Assembly: GCA_023953905.1 (NCBI GenBank)
Contig: JAMLJA010000011.1
Coordinates: forward strand, 1-64,000
Direction of reading: 5' to 3'
DNA: 64,000 nucleotides
Source: Rhizobiaceae bacterium
Lineage (GTDB): Bacteria > Pseudomonadota > Alphaproteobacteria > Rhizobiales > Rhizobiaceae
A program made the translations under genes and the position numbers. The notes beneath the pieces were generated by a model. It was given only the letters and a program-made list of their open reading frames with translations. It was not told where the DNA came from and ran no database searches. Every line of letters starts with the position of its first letter. Position 1 is the first letter of the stretch. Shown here one piece after another: positions 9,498-19,188 of this stretch.

Positions 9498-10505
9498 ATG
9501 AAGCTTGCAACATTGAGGAACGGGACGCGCGATGGTGCGCTCGTGGTGGTCTCGCGTGATCTGACGCGTTGCACGGACGCGTCGTTTCTGATTCCGACAT
9601 TGCAGGCGGCGCTCGACAACTGGCAACGCATCGCGCCCCATCTCGCGGCGTTGGCTGAATCGCTCGAGGTCGGCGCGGTCCCGTCAGTCCGCTTTCACGA
9701 ACACGAGGTGCACGCTCCCCTGCCGCGCGCCTATCAATGGGCCGATGCCTCGGCCTATGTGAACCACGTTGAGCTTGTGCGCCGTTCGCGCGGCACTGAG
9801 ATGCCGGAGAGCTTCTGGTCGGAGCCCTTGATGTATCAAGGCGGTTCGGACTCCTTCCTCGGGCCGCGAGATCCAATTCCGCTCGCCGACGAAAACTGGA
9901 AGCTGGACTTCGAAGGCGAACTGGCCGTGATTGTCGATGACGTCCCGCTCGGCGCATCGGTCGAGGTCGCCCGCGACGCGATCCGCCTCCTCATGCTCGT
10001 CAATGATGTTTCGCTGCGCGGTCTGGCGACGGCGGAACTTGCCAAGGGCTTCGGCTTCTTCAACGCAAAGCCTTCATCGGCATTTTCCCCGGTTGCCGTT
10101 ACGCCGGACGAACTCGCGGATGCATGGGACGGCGGAAGGATTCATCTTCCGCTCGCAGTCGATCTCAATGGCAAACCGTTCGGGCGGGCAAATGCCGGGG
10201 TCGACATGGTGTTCGACTTTCCGCAGATCATCGCTCACGCGGCAAAAACCAGACCGCTTGCCGCAGGTAGCATCATCGGATCCGGCACAGTTTCCAACAA
10301 GGGTGACGGCGGACCTGGCAAGCCAGTCTCCGAAGGCGGCGTTGGCTATTCCTGCATATTGGAGCAGCACATCGTGGAAAAGATCACGCATGGGGCTTCA
10401 ATCACCGGCTTCATGAAGCCGGGCGACGTGGTGCGTATCGAGATGAAGGACCGCAATGGGCATTCGGTATTTGGTGCGATCGAGCAAAGTGTGGAGGGTA
10501 CGTAG
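9498..10505 (+). CDS. Fumarylacetoacetate hydrolase-family protein
   Basis: A 335-residue protein of the FAH superfamily, which hydrolyses or isomerises beta-keto acids with a divalent metal. Motifs include FEGELAVIVDDVP with the metal-ligand acids, FGFFNAKPSSAFSP, and the C-terminal KPGDVVRIEMKD. The ATG at 9498 follows GGGGAGGA; the open frame extends upstream but without family similarity. Proteins of this length are often annotated as fumarylacetoacetase or 2-keto-4-pentenoate hydratase-like, and no aromatic pathway neighbours settle which. The exact substrate is unknown. Confidence 0.85.
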   Translation: MKLATLRNGTRDGALVVVSRDLTRCTDASFLIPTLQAALDNWQRIAPHLAALAESLEVGAVPSVRFHEHEVHAPLPRAYQWADASAYVNHVELVRRSRGTEMPESFWSEPLMYQGGSDSFLGPRDPIPLADENWKLDFEGELAVIVDDVPLGASVEVARDAIRLLMLVNDVSLRGLATAELAKGFGFFNAKPSSAFSPVAVTPDELADAWDGGRIHLPLAVDLNGKPFGRANAGVDMVFDFPQIIAHAAKTRPLAAGSIIGSGTVSNKGDGGPGKPVSEGGVGYSCILEQHIVEKITHGASITGFMKPGDVVRIEMKDRNGHSVFGAIEQSVEGT

Positions 10506-10516
10506 GAAGCGGTTCC

Positions 10517-10804
10517 GTGCACTGGTTTGCCGTGATCAGTGGCTTGTGGAGCATTGCAACTCTAGCCGTTTTCATAGCGGCGATCAGGCTGAGTTATCGT
10601 ATCGAGGCCCGATCTCCAGATCTGCGAAATCGGACCGGCGTTCCTCGCTATGCCGCGCTTTTCCACACACTGTTCAATCTTCGGGTGTCGCGTGATGCGG
10701 AAACGCAATCTCTGCGGCGCCGGATGATCCGGTTGCTGGTCGCGGTCGCTTTGGGCTTTTTGGCGTTCGGTCTTCTGGTTCGCATCGCCGTTCCAATGAG
10801 TTAG
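10517..10804 (+). CDS. Small two-helix membrane protein, function unknown
   Basis: A 95-residue frame with a GTG start 11 bp after the FAH-family gene. It has two hydrophobic segments (about 4-24 and 71-92) joined by a basic, polar loop. I do not recognise a family. The tight spacing and downstream same-strand DinB gene make a small operon plausible, but no conserved motif supports a role. Confidence 0.5.
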   Translation: MHWFAVISGLWSIATLAVFIAAIRLSYRIEARSPDLRNRTGVPRYAALFHTLFNLRVSRDAETQSLRRRMIRLLVAVALGFLAFGLLVRIAVPMS

Positions 10805-10854
10805 ACATCGGATAGATCGGAGACCGCCAGCGGCGCTCATCGGGGAAGATCTGA

Positions 10855-11415
10855 ATGACGATATGTCACTATTTTCGGCGCATGGCCGAAAACAACCTTT
10901 GGGCTAACGACCGGCTCTACCGCGCTGTGTTGGTGCTCGATCAGGAAGCGTTCGAAGCTGAGCGCACCAGCTTCTTCCCTTCGATCAAGGCAACACTGAA
11001 CCATATATTGCTGGTCGATCTCTACTATCTCGACATGCTCCGGCAGGGAGGCGAGGGGCGTCTCATTCTCCAGAGCTGGACCGATATTCATGATCCAGTA
11101 GCGCTTTTCGACGCGCAGTCATCATGCGACCGGGACTATCTGACGGTCTGCAATGCTCTTCAGGAGGACGATGTCTCTCGCTTGGTTGCCACGGATCGGG
11201 GTAGCGCCGGGCAGGTGATGGAGCGCACCGGCGACCTGTTGATGCACGTATTCCTGCATGACGTGCATCATCGTGGTCAGGTCCACGCCATGCTGTCGGG
11301 CACATCCGTCGCGCCACCGCAATTGGACGAGTATTTTCTGGACTTCGATCTTGAACGGAGACGCGCGGAGGTTTTGCGGCTTGGACTTGAAACCTCAAAA
11401 GAGGTCGATCGCTGA
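10855..11415 (+). CDS. DinB/YfiT-family protein
   Basis: A 186-residue four-helix-bundle protein of the DinB superfamily, thought to be metal-dependent thiol transferases or hydrolases. It opens with FRRMAENNLWANDRLY, typical of the group, and keeps the likely metal histidines in TLNHILLVD and DVHHRGQVHAML. It is probably cytoplasmic. The substrate is unknown; bacillithiol or mycothiol roles of other DinB proteins should not be transferred to this glutathione-type lineage. Confidence 0.8.
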   Translation: MTICHYFRRMAENNLWANDRLYRAVLVLDQEAFEAERTSFFPSIKATLNHILLVDLYYLDMLRQGGEGRLILQSWTDIHDPVALFDAQSSCDRDYLTVCNALQEDDVSRLVATDRGSAGQVMERTGDLLMHVFLHDVHHRGQVHAMLSGTSVAPPQLDEYFLDFDLERRRAEVLRLGLETSKEVDR

Positions 11416-11424
11416 GGGGAGCGC

Positions 11425-11763
11425 TCAGCCCTTCAGCTGCTGCACCCCGGCATACAGATTTGCCGAGCGGGTGCCCGAGCGGCAATAGGCAAAAACCGGA
11501 CCTTCCAACCCTTCAAGCGCCTCGGCCTGCGCTTCCACATCGGCCACTGTCATTTGTCCGCTGACGACTGGTACATGGCGGAACGCCAACCCCGCCGCTT
11601 CGACGGCATTGCGGATAGCTTCCACTGAGACCTGGCCTGGATCTTCATTGTCGGGACGGTTGCAGATCACGCTCTTGAACCCCGCATCCTTGATCGTCTG
11701 GACGTCTTCGACCGAGATTTGGGGGGAGACGGTGTAGTCTTCGGAGATCTGGCGCGGGTTCAT
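11425..11763 (-). CDS. DUF442 / TIGR01244-type phosphatase-like sulfurtransferase
   Basis: A 112-residue protein of the family annotated as TIGR01244 sulfur transferase, a dual-specificity-phosphatase fold with the loop CRSGTRS (a C-x5-R signature). Members occur alone or fused to the beta-lactamase-like hydrolase Blh, which acts in sulfide handling. The ATG at 11763 is preceded by AAGGAAGG at good spacing; a GTG two codons earlier is less likely. It converges on the DinB gene. The alternatives, persulfide transfer versus phosphatase, cannot be separated here. Confidence 0.8.
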   Translation of the reverse strand: MNPRQISEDYTVSPQISVEDVQTIKDAGFKSVICNRPDNEDPGQVSVEAIRNAVEAAGLAFRHVPVVSGQMTVADVEAQAEALEGLEGPVFAYCRSGTRSANLYAGVQQLKG

Positions 11764-11852
11764 GGTCACCTTCCTTGCAATTGCATCGACCTATAGCATT
11801 TTCCGTTATCCGGAAAGCATTGAGCTGGAAGTGGGTATGCGACCCACCTCGA

Positions 11853-12647
11853 TCAAGCGTAGCGCACGCCCTTCAGGAACGTGGAGATGAGATCAGCCAC
11901 CTCGTCGGGCTGCTCCACGCAAGGTATGTGTCCCGCGTTCTCGATCAGCCGAAATTGCGCGCCACCTATCAGATCGGCTGTTGAGCGAACGAGATCGGGA
12001 GGTGTCGCGCCGTCCTTGTCACCTGCGATGCAGAGCACCGGGAGTGTGAGCGCACGTGTCGTCTCGGTCAGGTCGGCATCGCGTATGGCAGCACAAGTGG
12101 CGGCATAGCCAGCCGCCGGGGAGCGCGTCAGCATGGCCTTGTAGCCCGCGAAATCCGCATTGTCAGGCGCCCGAAACGGCTTTGAGAACCAGCGTTCCAA
12201 CACCATGTCGGCAATCGATTCGAGCCCCTCGTTCTCAACGGCCCTGATCCGTTCGTTCCAGACGTCGTCCGTTCCGATCTTGTGGGACGTATTGGAAAGC
12301 ACAAGCGCCGCGACGCGCTCCGGCCGGCTCGCAGCCATACCTTGCGCGATGAGCCCTCCGACAGAAAGCCCGACGATAGCTGCGCGATTGAGGGAAAGAT
12401 GCTCCATGAGGGCCGCGAGATCATTGACATGATCGGAGAGGCGATAGGGACCGGGAGGGGTCTCCGACAGACCGTGCCCGCGCTTGTCGTAACGCAGCAT
12501 GCGATAACGGCCGGCCAGCCGTTCGACGACGAGATCCCATATCCGCAGATCGGTTCCGAGCGAATTCGAGAACACGATCAACGGCAGCACACGACTGCCC
12601 GAAAGCTCGTAGTGAAGCACGACATCGTTGACCCGAACGAATTTCAT
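11853..12647 (-). CDS. pcaD: 3-oxoadipate enol-lactonase-like alpha/beta hydrolase
   Basis: A 264-residue alpha/beta hydrolase that closely follows PcaD: FSNSLGTDLRIWD, YDKRGHGLS, nucleophile elbow GLSVGG, the long YAATCAAIRDADLTE segment, the acid in AGDKDGATPPDLV, and the catalytic His in NAGHIPCVEQP. PcaD hydrolyses 3-oxoadipate enol-lactone in the protocatechuate branch of aromatic degradation. No other pca gene is nearby, so it may be a stray copy or a relative with another lactone substrate. Start chosen at MKFVRVND; an upstream in-frame ATG would add 13 residues. Confidence 0.8.
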   Translation of the reverse strand: MKFVRVNDVVLHYELSGSRVLPLIVFSNSLGTDLRIWDLVVERLAGRYRMLRYDKRGHGLSETPPGPYRLSDHVNDLAALMEHLSLNRAAIVGLSVGGLIAQGMAASRPERVAALVLSNTSHKIGTDDVWNERIRAVENEGLESIADMVLERWFSKPFRAPDNADFAGYKAMLTRSPAAGYAATCAAIRDADLTETTRALTLPVLCIAGDKDGATPPDLVRSTADLIGGAQFRLIENAGHIPCVEQPDEVADLISTFLKGVRYA

Positions 12648-12912
12648 TTTGCCCGCTCTGAAAACCCTTGGTGCGACATTCGGCAAAAGGCGTCGGGTGT
12701 CAACGCCTTGAACCCGCTGTCTAGCAATGACGCGGGATAATCAGTATCCGATGTGCTGAGCCAACCGATTGATGTTTGCTTTTCACTCACGGCATGACAT
12801 GTGTCACGCCCGTTGGGTGGAGGCATGCCTGGCGACGTTTTCCAGCCATCGGCCGGAGCCTTCTCAGCCTCCCTCCCGCTCGTTTTCGTTGACCACTCAA
12901 AAGGAGAGAACA

Positions 12913-13263
12913 ATGGCAACTTCGATCAAGCGCCTTCACGCTGGCCCGCGCATGAGCCAGGCTGTGATTCATGGCAACACCGTCTATCTGGCCGGACAAG
13001 TCGGCAAGCCCGGCGGAACGGTCGCCGAGCAGACCAAGGATGTTCTGGGATCGATCGACAAGCTTCTTGCCGAAGCCGGCACGGACAAGTCGAAGATCCT
13101 CCAGGCTATCATCTGGATGGCTGACATGAAGGATTTCGCCGAAATGAATGCCGTCTGGGACAAGTGGGTCGACGGCCCCAATGCGCCTGCGCGCGCCACT
13201 GGCGAAGCCAAACTCGCAGGACCGGAATATCTGGTGGAAATCATCGTCACCGCTGCGATCTGA
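12913..13263 (+). CDS. RidA/YjgF-family protein
   Basis: A 116-residue Rid-superfamily protein. The archetype RidA hydrolyses reactive enamines and imines formed by PLP enzymes. The fold is recognisable (VYLAGQVGKPGGTVAEQT) and the arginine that binds the substrate carboxylate is likely the one in APARATGEAKL. AAGGAGAG precedes the ATG. Position 108 onward reads EIIVTAAI, as in Rid subfamilies other than RidA itself, so the exact subfamily is uncertain. A terminator hairpin follows. Confidence 0.85.
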   Translation: MATSIKRLHAGPRMSQAVIHGNTVYLAGQVGKPGGTVAEQTKDVLGSIDKLLAEAGTDKSKILQAIIWMADMKDFAEMNAVWDKWVDGPNAPARATGEAKLAGPEYLVEIIVTAAI

Positions 13264-13285
13264 TCACGACGGGACCTGATCTGGG

Positions 13286-13319
13286 GGCGCTGCCGGGGAT
13301 CGGTGGCGCCTTTTCTATT
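13286..13319 (+). terminator. Rho-independent terminator after the RidA gene
   Basis: A nine-pair stem GGCGCTGCC (13286-13294) and GGTGGCGCC (13302-13310), with two G-T wobbles and a 7-nt loop, is followed by TTTTCTATT. It lies 22 bp after the RidA stop and just before the convergent hutC stop. Confidence 0.75.
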
Positions 13320-14061
13320 CGCCAGATGGTGCGAAGCGGGCGACCAGCGTGTGGCCTTCGGTGGCATAGGTCAATCGAACCTTCGTGATGACCTTGCCGC
13401 TACTCCAGGTGCGCCGCTCTACAATAAGGCAGGCGGCGCCCTTTGCGATATCAAGCGCTTTTGCCGTAGCCCGATCTGCGGATGCAGCGCGTATCTTGTG
13501 TTCCGCAGCACTCCACGGAACTTGCGCGATAAGCCAGGCGCCGGGTGCGGTATCCGCGAAATCTATGGTCTCGGCCTCCGGAACGGTTGCCAGATTGATC
13601 AATCGCTCTTCAAGGCAGTAAGGGCGCTCACCGGCGAAGTGCACACAGGTCATTTGAAGAAGGGGCGTGTCGGTCTCGACTTCGAATGAATCATAATCAG
13701 CGGCATCCGCTCCACGTAGAAGCCGCTCGGTCAGATCGTAGTGGTAGGGAAGTCCAAGGGCCTGCACTTCCGTCTTGATGTCGTGAATTTCCAGGATCGC
13801 CGCCTGCGATTGCGGATGTCGCACAAAGCTTCCCGAGCGTCGCCGGCGCTCAATGAGCCCGGCTCTCACGAGTTCCGAGAGAGCCTTGTTCACGGTCATG
13901 CGTGAACAGCCATACTGCTCGGTCAACACATGCTCGAACGGAATGCGATGACCGGGCGGCCAGATGCCAGACACGATCTTCTCGGTGATGTCTGTTCGGA
14001 TGCGATGATTGAGCGAAGCGGACGGGGCCTCATCGTCGGTCGGTTGGTCAGCTACGGCCAA
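13315..14061 (-). CDS. hutC: Histidine utilisation repressor HutC (GntR family, UTRA domain)
   Basis: A 248-residue regulator with an N-terminal GntR winged helix (about 18-80: ITEKIVSGIWPPGHRIP, YGCSRMTVNKALSEL) and a C-terminal UTRA ligand domain. The sequence follows the HutC/HutR pattern closely (LPYHYDLTERLLRGADAAD, WLIAQVPWSAAEHKI). HutC represses hut genes and is released by urocanate. It lies downstream of hutF on the same strand with a 58-bp gap. The palindrome at 15562-15575 is its probable operator. Confidence 0.93.
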   Translation of the reverse strand: MAVADQPTDDEAPSASLNHRIRTDITEKIVSGIWPPGHRIPFEHVLTEQYGCSRMTVNKALSELVRAGLIERRRRSGSFVRHPQSQAAILEIHDIKTEVQALGLPYHYDLTERLLRGADAADYDSFEVETDTPLLQMTCVHFAGERPYCLEERLINLATVPEAETIDFADTAPGAWLIAQVPWSAAEHKIRAASADRATAKALDIAKGAACLIVERRTWSSGKVITKVRLTYATEGHTLVARFAPSGE

Positions 14062-14119
14062 AACGATCTCCTCGATGATGGATGATAGCGGTGCGCCAAG
14101 ACTGCGTCCCTCCCGGCAA

Positions 14120-15472
14120 TCACGACGTCAGTTCACGCATGGCAATGCGAAAGCGGGCCGCAACAGCCTCCCTCTGAACATGCCGCCCTTCAGAGACAAG
14201 CTTCTTGCCACCAACCCACACACAGTCCGTCTCGACCCGACCCGCAAAGGTTAGCGCGTCCAGAATCTCATCGCCGGAAATGCCGTCCAGACCCGGATAA
14301 GAGAGATCAAGCGATACCAGATTGGCGGCCTTCCCGGGAGCGATTGATGCTGCGGAGACGCCAAGCGCCTGGGAGCCCCCCGCCAGCGCTTCATCGAACA
14401 GCGCGCGACCGGTCGATCGCCCCGGTTCGGCGATGATGTTTCGTGCCCTCAATGCGATGCGTTGTGAGTATTCGAGTTGCCGCAACTCGTCCGCGAGACC
14501 GATCAGCACGTTCGAGTCCGAACCGATTCCATACCTGCCGCCATGCGCGCGAAATACGGAAGCCTGAAACGTTCCGTCACCGAGATTGGCCTCGGTGACG
14601 GGGCAGAGACCAGCGACGGCATCACTGCGCGCCATGCGCATGGTCTCCTTCTCGGTCATGTGCGTGGCATGGATCAAGCACCATCGCGCGTTCACGTCGC
14701 TATTCGCCAGAAGCCATTCGACTGGCCGTCGACCACACCATGCAATGCAGTCCTCGACCTCCTTGGTCTGCTCGGCGATATGGATGTGAAACGGCGCGTC
14801 TGGGGCCAGGTTCTGTAGTTCGGCCAGTTCCTCAGGCGTAGCCGCCCGCAGGCTGTGCGGTGCCACTCCAATAACACCTTGATTCAATTTGCGAACGGAT
14901 TCGCGGCATTTCTCAAACAGCAGCTGGAACCGATTCAGATCGTTGACGAATCGCCGTTGCCCCTCATGCGGCGGCTGGCCGCCGAAACCCGAATGCGCAT
15001 AGAAAACCGGTAACAGTGTCAGCCCAATTCCGGTGGCGCTGGCGGCCGCAGCAATCCGGTCCGCCATCTCGGCAATGTTGGAATAGGGCTGCCCGTCGCG
15101 GTCGTGGTGAAGGTAGTGAAATTCGCCGACGCGCGTAAAACCGGCCTCCAGCATCTCGATGTAAAGCTGGCTCGCCACTGCCTCTACTTGCTCAGGCGTC
15201 ATGGACAGCGCGAACCGGTACATCACGTCGCGCCACGACCAGAAACTGTCCGCGCCGCTGCCGCGAACCTCGGCCAGCCCCGCCATGCCGCGTTGGAATG
15301 CGTGACTATGCAGGTTGGGCATTCCGGACACGACAGCCGTCTGCCTGTCATCATCGGCTTGCGGGTGCGCGCCAGTTTCCACCGAGGCGATGCGCCCGTC
15401 CGTCATCTCGATCCGCACATTCCGCTCCCAGCCCTTGGGCAACAGCGCTTGTTCGGCAAAGATCGAGGGCAT
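14120..15472 (-). CDS. hutF: Formimidoylglutamate deiminase
   Basis: A metal-dependent amidohydrolase that turns N-formimidoyl-L-glutamate into N-formyl-L-glutamate and ammonia, the fourth step of the five-enzyme histidine route. Metal ligands are visible in [19 protein letters not shown] and [10 protein letters not shown], with a late Asp in [11 protein letters not shown]. The chosen start, MPSIFAEQ at 15472, gives 450 residues; an in-frame ATG at 15499 would add nine. It is divergent from hutI across the operator region. Its presence, with hutG, shows the formylglutamate (two-step) branch rather than the direct formiminoglutamase branch. Confidence 0.93.
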   Translation of the reverse strand: MPSIFAEQALLPKGWERNVRIEMTDGRIASVETGAHPQADDDRQTAVVSGMPNLHSHAFQRGMAGLAEVRGSGADSFWSWRDVMYRFALSMTPEQVEAVASQLYIEMLEAGFTRVGEFHYLHHDRDGQPYSNIAEMADRIAAAASATGIGLTLLPVFYAHSGFGGQPPHEGQRRFVNDLNRFQLLFEKCRESVRKLNQGVIGVAPHSLRAATPEELAELQNLAPDAPFHIHIAEQTKEVEDCIAWCGRRPVEWLLANSDVNARWCLIHATHMTEKETMRMARSDAVAGLCPVTEANLGDGTFQASVFRAHGGRYGIGSDSNVLIGLADELRQLEYSQRIALRARNIIAEPGRSTGRALFDEALAGGSQALGVSAASIAPGKAANLVSLDLSYPGLDGISGDEILDALTFAGRVETDCVWVGGKKLVSEGRHVQREAVAARFRIAMRELTS

Positions 15473-15561
15473 GGCTTGGTCTCCGGATTGGCATCTCATG
15501 GGCTGCTTGGGGAGCGTCGGTCAACAAAAGACTGTCGCGGCCGACTTGCAGCGCTTCCGAT

Positions 15562-15575
15562 TATGTATATACATA
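15562..15575. promoter_or_regulatory. Probable HutC operator
   Basis: A perfect 14-bp palindrome, TATGTATATACATA, sits midway in the 153-bp region between the divergent hutF and hutI starts. It contains TGTATATACA, the TGTA-N2-TACA core described for HutC sites in Pseudomonas. From this place HutC could repress both units at once. Binding itself is inferred. Confidence 0.75.
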
Positions 15576-15625
15576 TCAGCGCGGATTGGCGATGGGAAAA
15601 CGATGATCGCGAGGGAGCGAAATCA

Positions 15626-16828
15626 ATGACGAAGGTCTGGCGCAATGCACGGGTTGCGACACTCGACGAGGCGTTGCCGGGCCTTGGCCTGATCGAGAAG
15701 GGCGCCGTTGTAGCCCATGGCGAGCGGATTGCTTTCGTTGGCGCTGAAGCTGATCTGCCGACGGGATTGGGCAAGTCCGAGATCATCGACTGCGAGGGAC
15801 GGCTGATCACGCCGGGTCTGATCGACTGCCACACGCATCTGGTGTGGGCGGGCAACCGAGCCAACGAGTTTGAGATGCGGCTCGCAGGGGCCACCTACGA
15901 GGAAGTCACGCGGGCAGGCGGTGGCATCGTGTCTTCGGTCTCAAGCCTTCGCGCGGCCAGCGAGGACGAGTTGGTGCGTCAATCGCTGCCGAGGCTCGAT
16001 GCGCTGATCTCCGAAGGTGCGACCACGGTTGAAATCAAGTCGGGATACGGTCTTGATCTTGAAAATGAGAAGAAGGCGCTGTCTGCGGCGCGACGGCTTG
16101 GTGAACTACGGCCGGTAGATATCCGAACCACGTTCCTCGGCGCCCACGCCATGCCGGCGGAGGCCGCGGGCGACAAGGATGCCTTCATCGCTAAAGTGGC
16201 GGATGAAATGCTGCCCGCCATTGCGAAGCTTGGACTGGCCGACGCGGTGGATGGGTTTTGCGAGGGGATCGCCTTCTCTCCGGAACAGATTGCGCGCGTC
16301 TTCGATAGAGCAAAATCCCTCGGTCTTCCCGTCAAGCTGCACGCCGATCAACTCTCCAACCTTCATGGCGCAGCCCTTGCAGCGCGCTATGGCGCACTCT
16401 CGGCCGATCACCTGGAATACACCGACGAGGCAGGGGCGATGGCTATGGCAAAGGCTGGCAGCGTCGCCGTGCTCTTGCCGGGCGCGTTCTATTTCATACG
16501 CGAGACGAAGAAGCCGCCGCTCGATCTGTTCCGCAAGCACGGAACGAAGCTGGCACTCGCCACGGACTGCAATCCCGGCACGTCGCCGCTGACCTCACTT
16601 CTGCTGACCATGAACATGGCAGCGACCCTTTTCGGCATGACCGTCGATGAGTGCCTCGCCGGTGTCACGCGAGAGGCTGCGCGGGCGTTGGGCCTGGCCG
16701 ATGAGGTTGGCACGCTTCAGGCCGGAAAGCGCGCAGACCTTGCCATATGGGACGTCGAGCGTCCCGCCGAACTAGTCTATCGCATGGGCTTCAATCCGCT
16801 CCATGCACGTGTGTGGAGAGGTCAATGA
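15626..16828 (+). CDS. hutI: Imidazolonepropionase
   Basis: An amidohydrolase that opens 4-imidazolone-5-propionate to N-formimidoylglutamate, the third step of histidine degradation. It has 400 residues from the ATG at 15626 ([14 protein letters not shown]), with [13 protein letters not shown] as the first metal site, further His ligands in FLGAHAMP and KLHADQLSN, and a late Asp in LATDCNPG. First gene of the hutI-H-G-U-D unit; its TGA overlaps the hutH ATG (ATGA). Confidence 0.96.
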   Translation: MTKVWRNARVATLDEALPGLGLIEKGAVVAHGERIAFVGAEADLPTGLGKSEIIDCEGRLITPGLIDCHTHLVWAGNRANEFEMRLAGATYEEVTRAGGGIVSSVSSLRAASEDELVRQSLPRLDALISEGATTVEIKSGYGLDLENEKKALSAARRLGELRPVDIRTTFLGAHAMPAEAAGDKDAFIAKVADEMLPAIAKLGLADAVDGFCEGIAFSPEQIARVFDRAKSLGLPVKLHADQLSNLHGAALAARYGALSADHLEYTDEAGAMAMAKAGSVAVLLPGAFYFIRETKKPPLDLFRKHGTKLALATDCNPGTSPLTSLLLTMNMAATLFGMTVDECLAGVTREAARALGLADEVGTLQAGKRADLAIWDVERPAELVYRMGFNPLHARVWRGQ

Positions 16829-18366
16829 CCGACATCGTACTTCATCCCGGCAATGCCAGTCTTTCCGATTGGTGCGCCATCTATCGCGGCGCAAAACCGA
16901 AGCTCGATCCGGCCTGCAGGCCGAAGGTCAAGGCCAGCTCTGATGCGGTTGGCCGCATTCTCGCGAGAGGCGAGCCGGTTTACGGCATCAATACGGGATT
17001 CGGAAAGCTGGCGAGCGTGCGCATTCCAGCGTCCGACCTGGAGACGCTCCAGCGCAACATTGTGCTTTCGCACGCCGCAGGGACTGGCGAACCGATGCCG
17101 GTTTCGGTTGCGCGTCTCATGATGGCGCTGAAAATGGCCAGCCTTGCGCAGGGCGCTTCGGGCGTGAAGCCGGAAACGCTCGACATGCTGGAAGCCATGC
17201 TGGCGCATGACATCATACCGGTGGTACCTGCTCAAGGCTCAGTCGGCGCATCCGGTGATCTGGCGCCGCTGTCTCATATGACTGCTGCCATGATCGGTGT
17301 CGGTGATTGCATGACGCCGGAAGGCCGCATGGCGGCGCTGGACGCATTTTCCAAGCATGGCATGGTACCGCTGACGCTGGGTGCCAAGGAAGGGTTGGCG
17401 CTGCTCAACGGCACGCAGTTTTCCACGGCTTACGCGCTCGCAGCCTTGTTTGAAGCAGAAGTCCTGTTTCAGACGGCGCTGGTCACAGGCGCCTTGTCGA
17501 CCGATGCCGCGAAAGGCTCGGACGCTCCTTTCAATCCGCGCATCCATCTGTTGCGCAAGCACAAGGGCCAGATCGAGACCGCTGAGGCGCTACGCAGTCT
17601 GATGGCCGGCAGCGCCATCCGCGAGTCTCACCGTGTCGGCGATGAGCGCGTACAGGACCCGTATTGCTTGCGCTGTCAGCCGCAGGTCATGGGCGCATGC
17701 CTGGACGTATTGCGTAAAGCGGCGAACACGCTGGAGACTGAGGCGAACGGTGTCACCGACAACCCGCTGATCTTTGCTGAGGACGACACGGCGCTTTCGG
17801 GTGGCAATTTCCACGCCGAGCCAGTCGCCTTCGCTGCCGACATGATCGCGCTCGCCATTTGCGAGATCGGCTCGCTGGCCGAACGCCGGATCGCCATGCT
17901 GGTCGATCCGGCACTCTCCGGCATGCCGGCATTTCTCACGCCGAAACCCGGATTGAATTCGGGTTTCATGATTCCTCAGGTGACGGCCGCCGCGCTTGTT
18001 TCGGAGAATAAGCAGAAAGCCTATCCGGCTAGCGTGGATTCGATTCCGACCTCGGCCAATCAGGAAGATCATGTTTCGATGGCCGCGCACGGCGCAAGAC
18101 GTCTAATCGGCATGATCGAGAACGCAACCGCTGTTGTTGGAATAGAGTTACTCGCGGCGGCACAGGGCTGCGACTTCCACCGTCCGCTGGCGTCGAGCAC
18201 GCCTCTCGATGCCGTGCGGGCGCTGTTGCGCGCCGAGGTGCCGCATCTCGACGACGACAGGCACTTTCATCCGGATATGGAAAAGGCAAATGTGCTGGTC
18301 AGAAGCGGCAAGGTTCTGGCGGCGGCTTCGACCGTCGATCTTCCGTCAGCTTTGGAGGTGGCATGA
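16825..18366 (+). CDS. hutH: Histidine ammonia-lyase
   Basis: It removes ammonia from L-histidine to give urocanate, the first step of the pathway. The 513-residue protein keeps the Ala-Ser-Gly triad (142-144, in [14 protein letters not shown]) that cyclises to the MIO cofactor, YGINTGFG near the N-terminus, and [13 protein letters not shown]. The start at 16825 overlaps the hutI stop, and its own stop overlaps the hutG start, so translation of the three genes is coupled. Confidence 0.97.
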   Translation: MTDIVLHPGNASLSDWCAIYRGAKPKLDPACRPKVKASSDAVGRILARGEPVYGINTGFGKLASVRIPASDLETLQRNIVLSHAAGTGEPMPVSVARLMMALKMASLAQGASGVKPETLDMLEAMLAHDIIPVVPAQGSVGASGDLAPLSHMTAAMIGVGDCMTPEGRMAALDAFSKHGMVPLTLGAKEGLALLNGTQFSTAYALAALFEAEVLFQTALVTGALSTDAAKGSDAPFNPRIHLLRKHKGQIETAEALRSLMAGSAIRESHRVGDERVQDPYCLRCQPQVMGACLDVLRKAANTLETEANGVTDNPLIFAEDDTALSGGNFHAEPVAFAADMIALAICEIGSLAERRIAMLVDPALSGMPAFLTPKPGLNSGFMIPQVTAAALVSENKQKAYPASVDSIPTSANQEDHVSMAAHGARRLIGMIENATAVVGIELLAAAQGCDFHRPLASSTPLDAVRALLRAEVPHLDDDRHFHPDMEKANVLVRSGKVLAAASTVDLPSALEVA

Positions 18367-19175
18367 TGTCCTGGCTTACGGTTCGCAAGAATAATGCTCC
18401 GCTGATCGTCTCGCTGCCTCATACGGGGACAGACCTCGCGGACATCGAAAGCGCGGTGGTGTCACCGTGGCTGGCGCGACGGGACTGCGACTGGTGGATC
18501 GACAAGCTTTATGATTTTGCCGATGAGCTTGGCGCAACGGTCGTCCATACCGCCATTTCTCGAACGGTGATTGATGTGAATCGCGACCCGTCGGGAGCCT
18601 CCCTGTATCCCGGTCAGACGACAACCGGCCTTTGTCCCACCGAAACGTTCGACGGGGACCCTCTCTACAAGATGGGGTTTGAGCCCAGCCCGTCGGAAAT
18701 CGATCGCCGACGCGCCACCTATTTCGAGCCGTATCATGCCGCATTGGAAGGCGAGATGGCGCGGCTTCGCGGACTTCACGAGAAGATCGTGCTCTACGAC
18801 TGCCATTCGATCCGCTCGGTTCTGCCGCGCCTTTTCGATGGGACGCTTCCCGTCTTCAATCTCGGCACCAATGACGGCCAGAGCACCGATCCCGCGCTGC
18901 AGGACATGGTGTCGGCGATCATGTCGGAAAGTGAGCACAGCGCCGTCGTGAATGGCCGCTTCAAGGGCGGCTGGATTACGCGTCATCATGGCAATCCCGG
19001 AGCGGGCGTGCATGCGCTTCAGATGGAGCTTTCCAATCGCGGCTATATGCGCGAGCCAGAAGAAGCCGGGCGTCCAGACAACTGGCCCACTCCCTATGAC
19101 CCGGAATACGCCGCGCCGATGCGCGAGACGCTGAAAACCATTCTCGAAACCTGCATCCGCTGGGCAAAGAGCTGA
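18363..19175 (+). CDS. hutG: N-formylglutamate deformylase
   Basis: It hydrolyses N-formyl-L-glutamate to glutamate and formate, the last step after HutF. The 270-residue protein belongs to the N-formylglutamate amidohydrolase family: [29 protein letters not shown] and [18 protein letters not shown] are present. The start overlaps the hutH stop (ATGA). hutU follows after 13 bp. Confidence 0.95.
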   Translation: MMSWLTVRKNNAPLIVSLPHTGTDLADIESAVVSPWLARRDCDWWIDKLYDFADELGATVVHTAISRTVIDVNRDPSGASLYPGQTTTGLCPTETFDGDPLYKMGFEPSPSEIDRRRATYFEPYHAALEGEMARLRGLHEKIVLYDCHSIRSVLPRLFDGTLPVFNLGTNDGQSTDPALQDMVSAIMSESEHSAVVNGRFKGGWITRHHGNPGAGVHALQMELSNRGYMREPEEAGRPDNWPTPYDPEYAAPMRETLKTILETCIRWAKS

Positions 19176-19188
19176 TCGGAGACACTGC

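Noticed and set aside
11785..11825. Imperfect inverted repeat TTTCCG/CGGAAA before the DUF442 gene
   Set aside because: The stem is only six pairs, with no T-run in either direction, so it was not called as terminator or operator.
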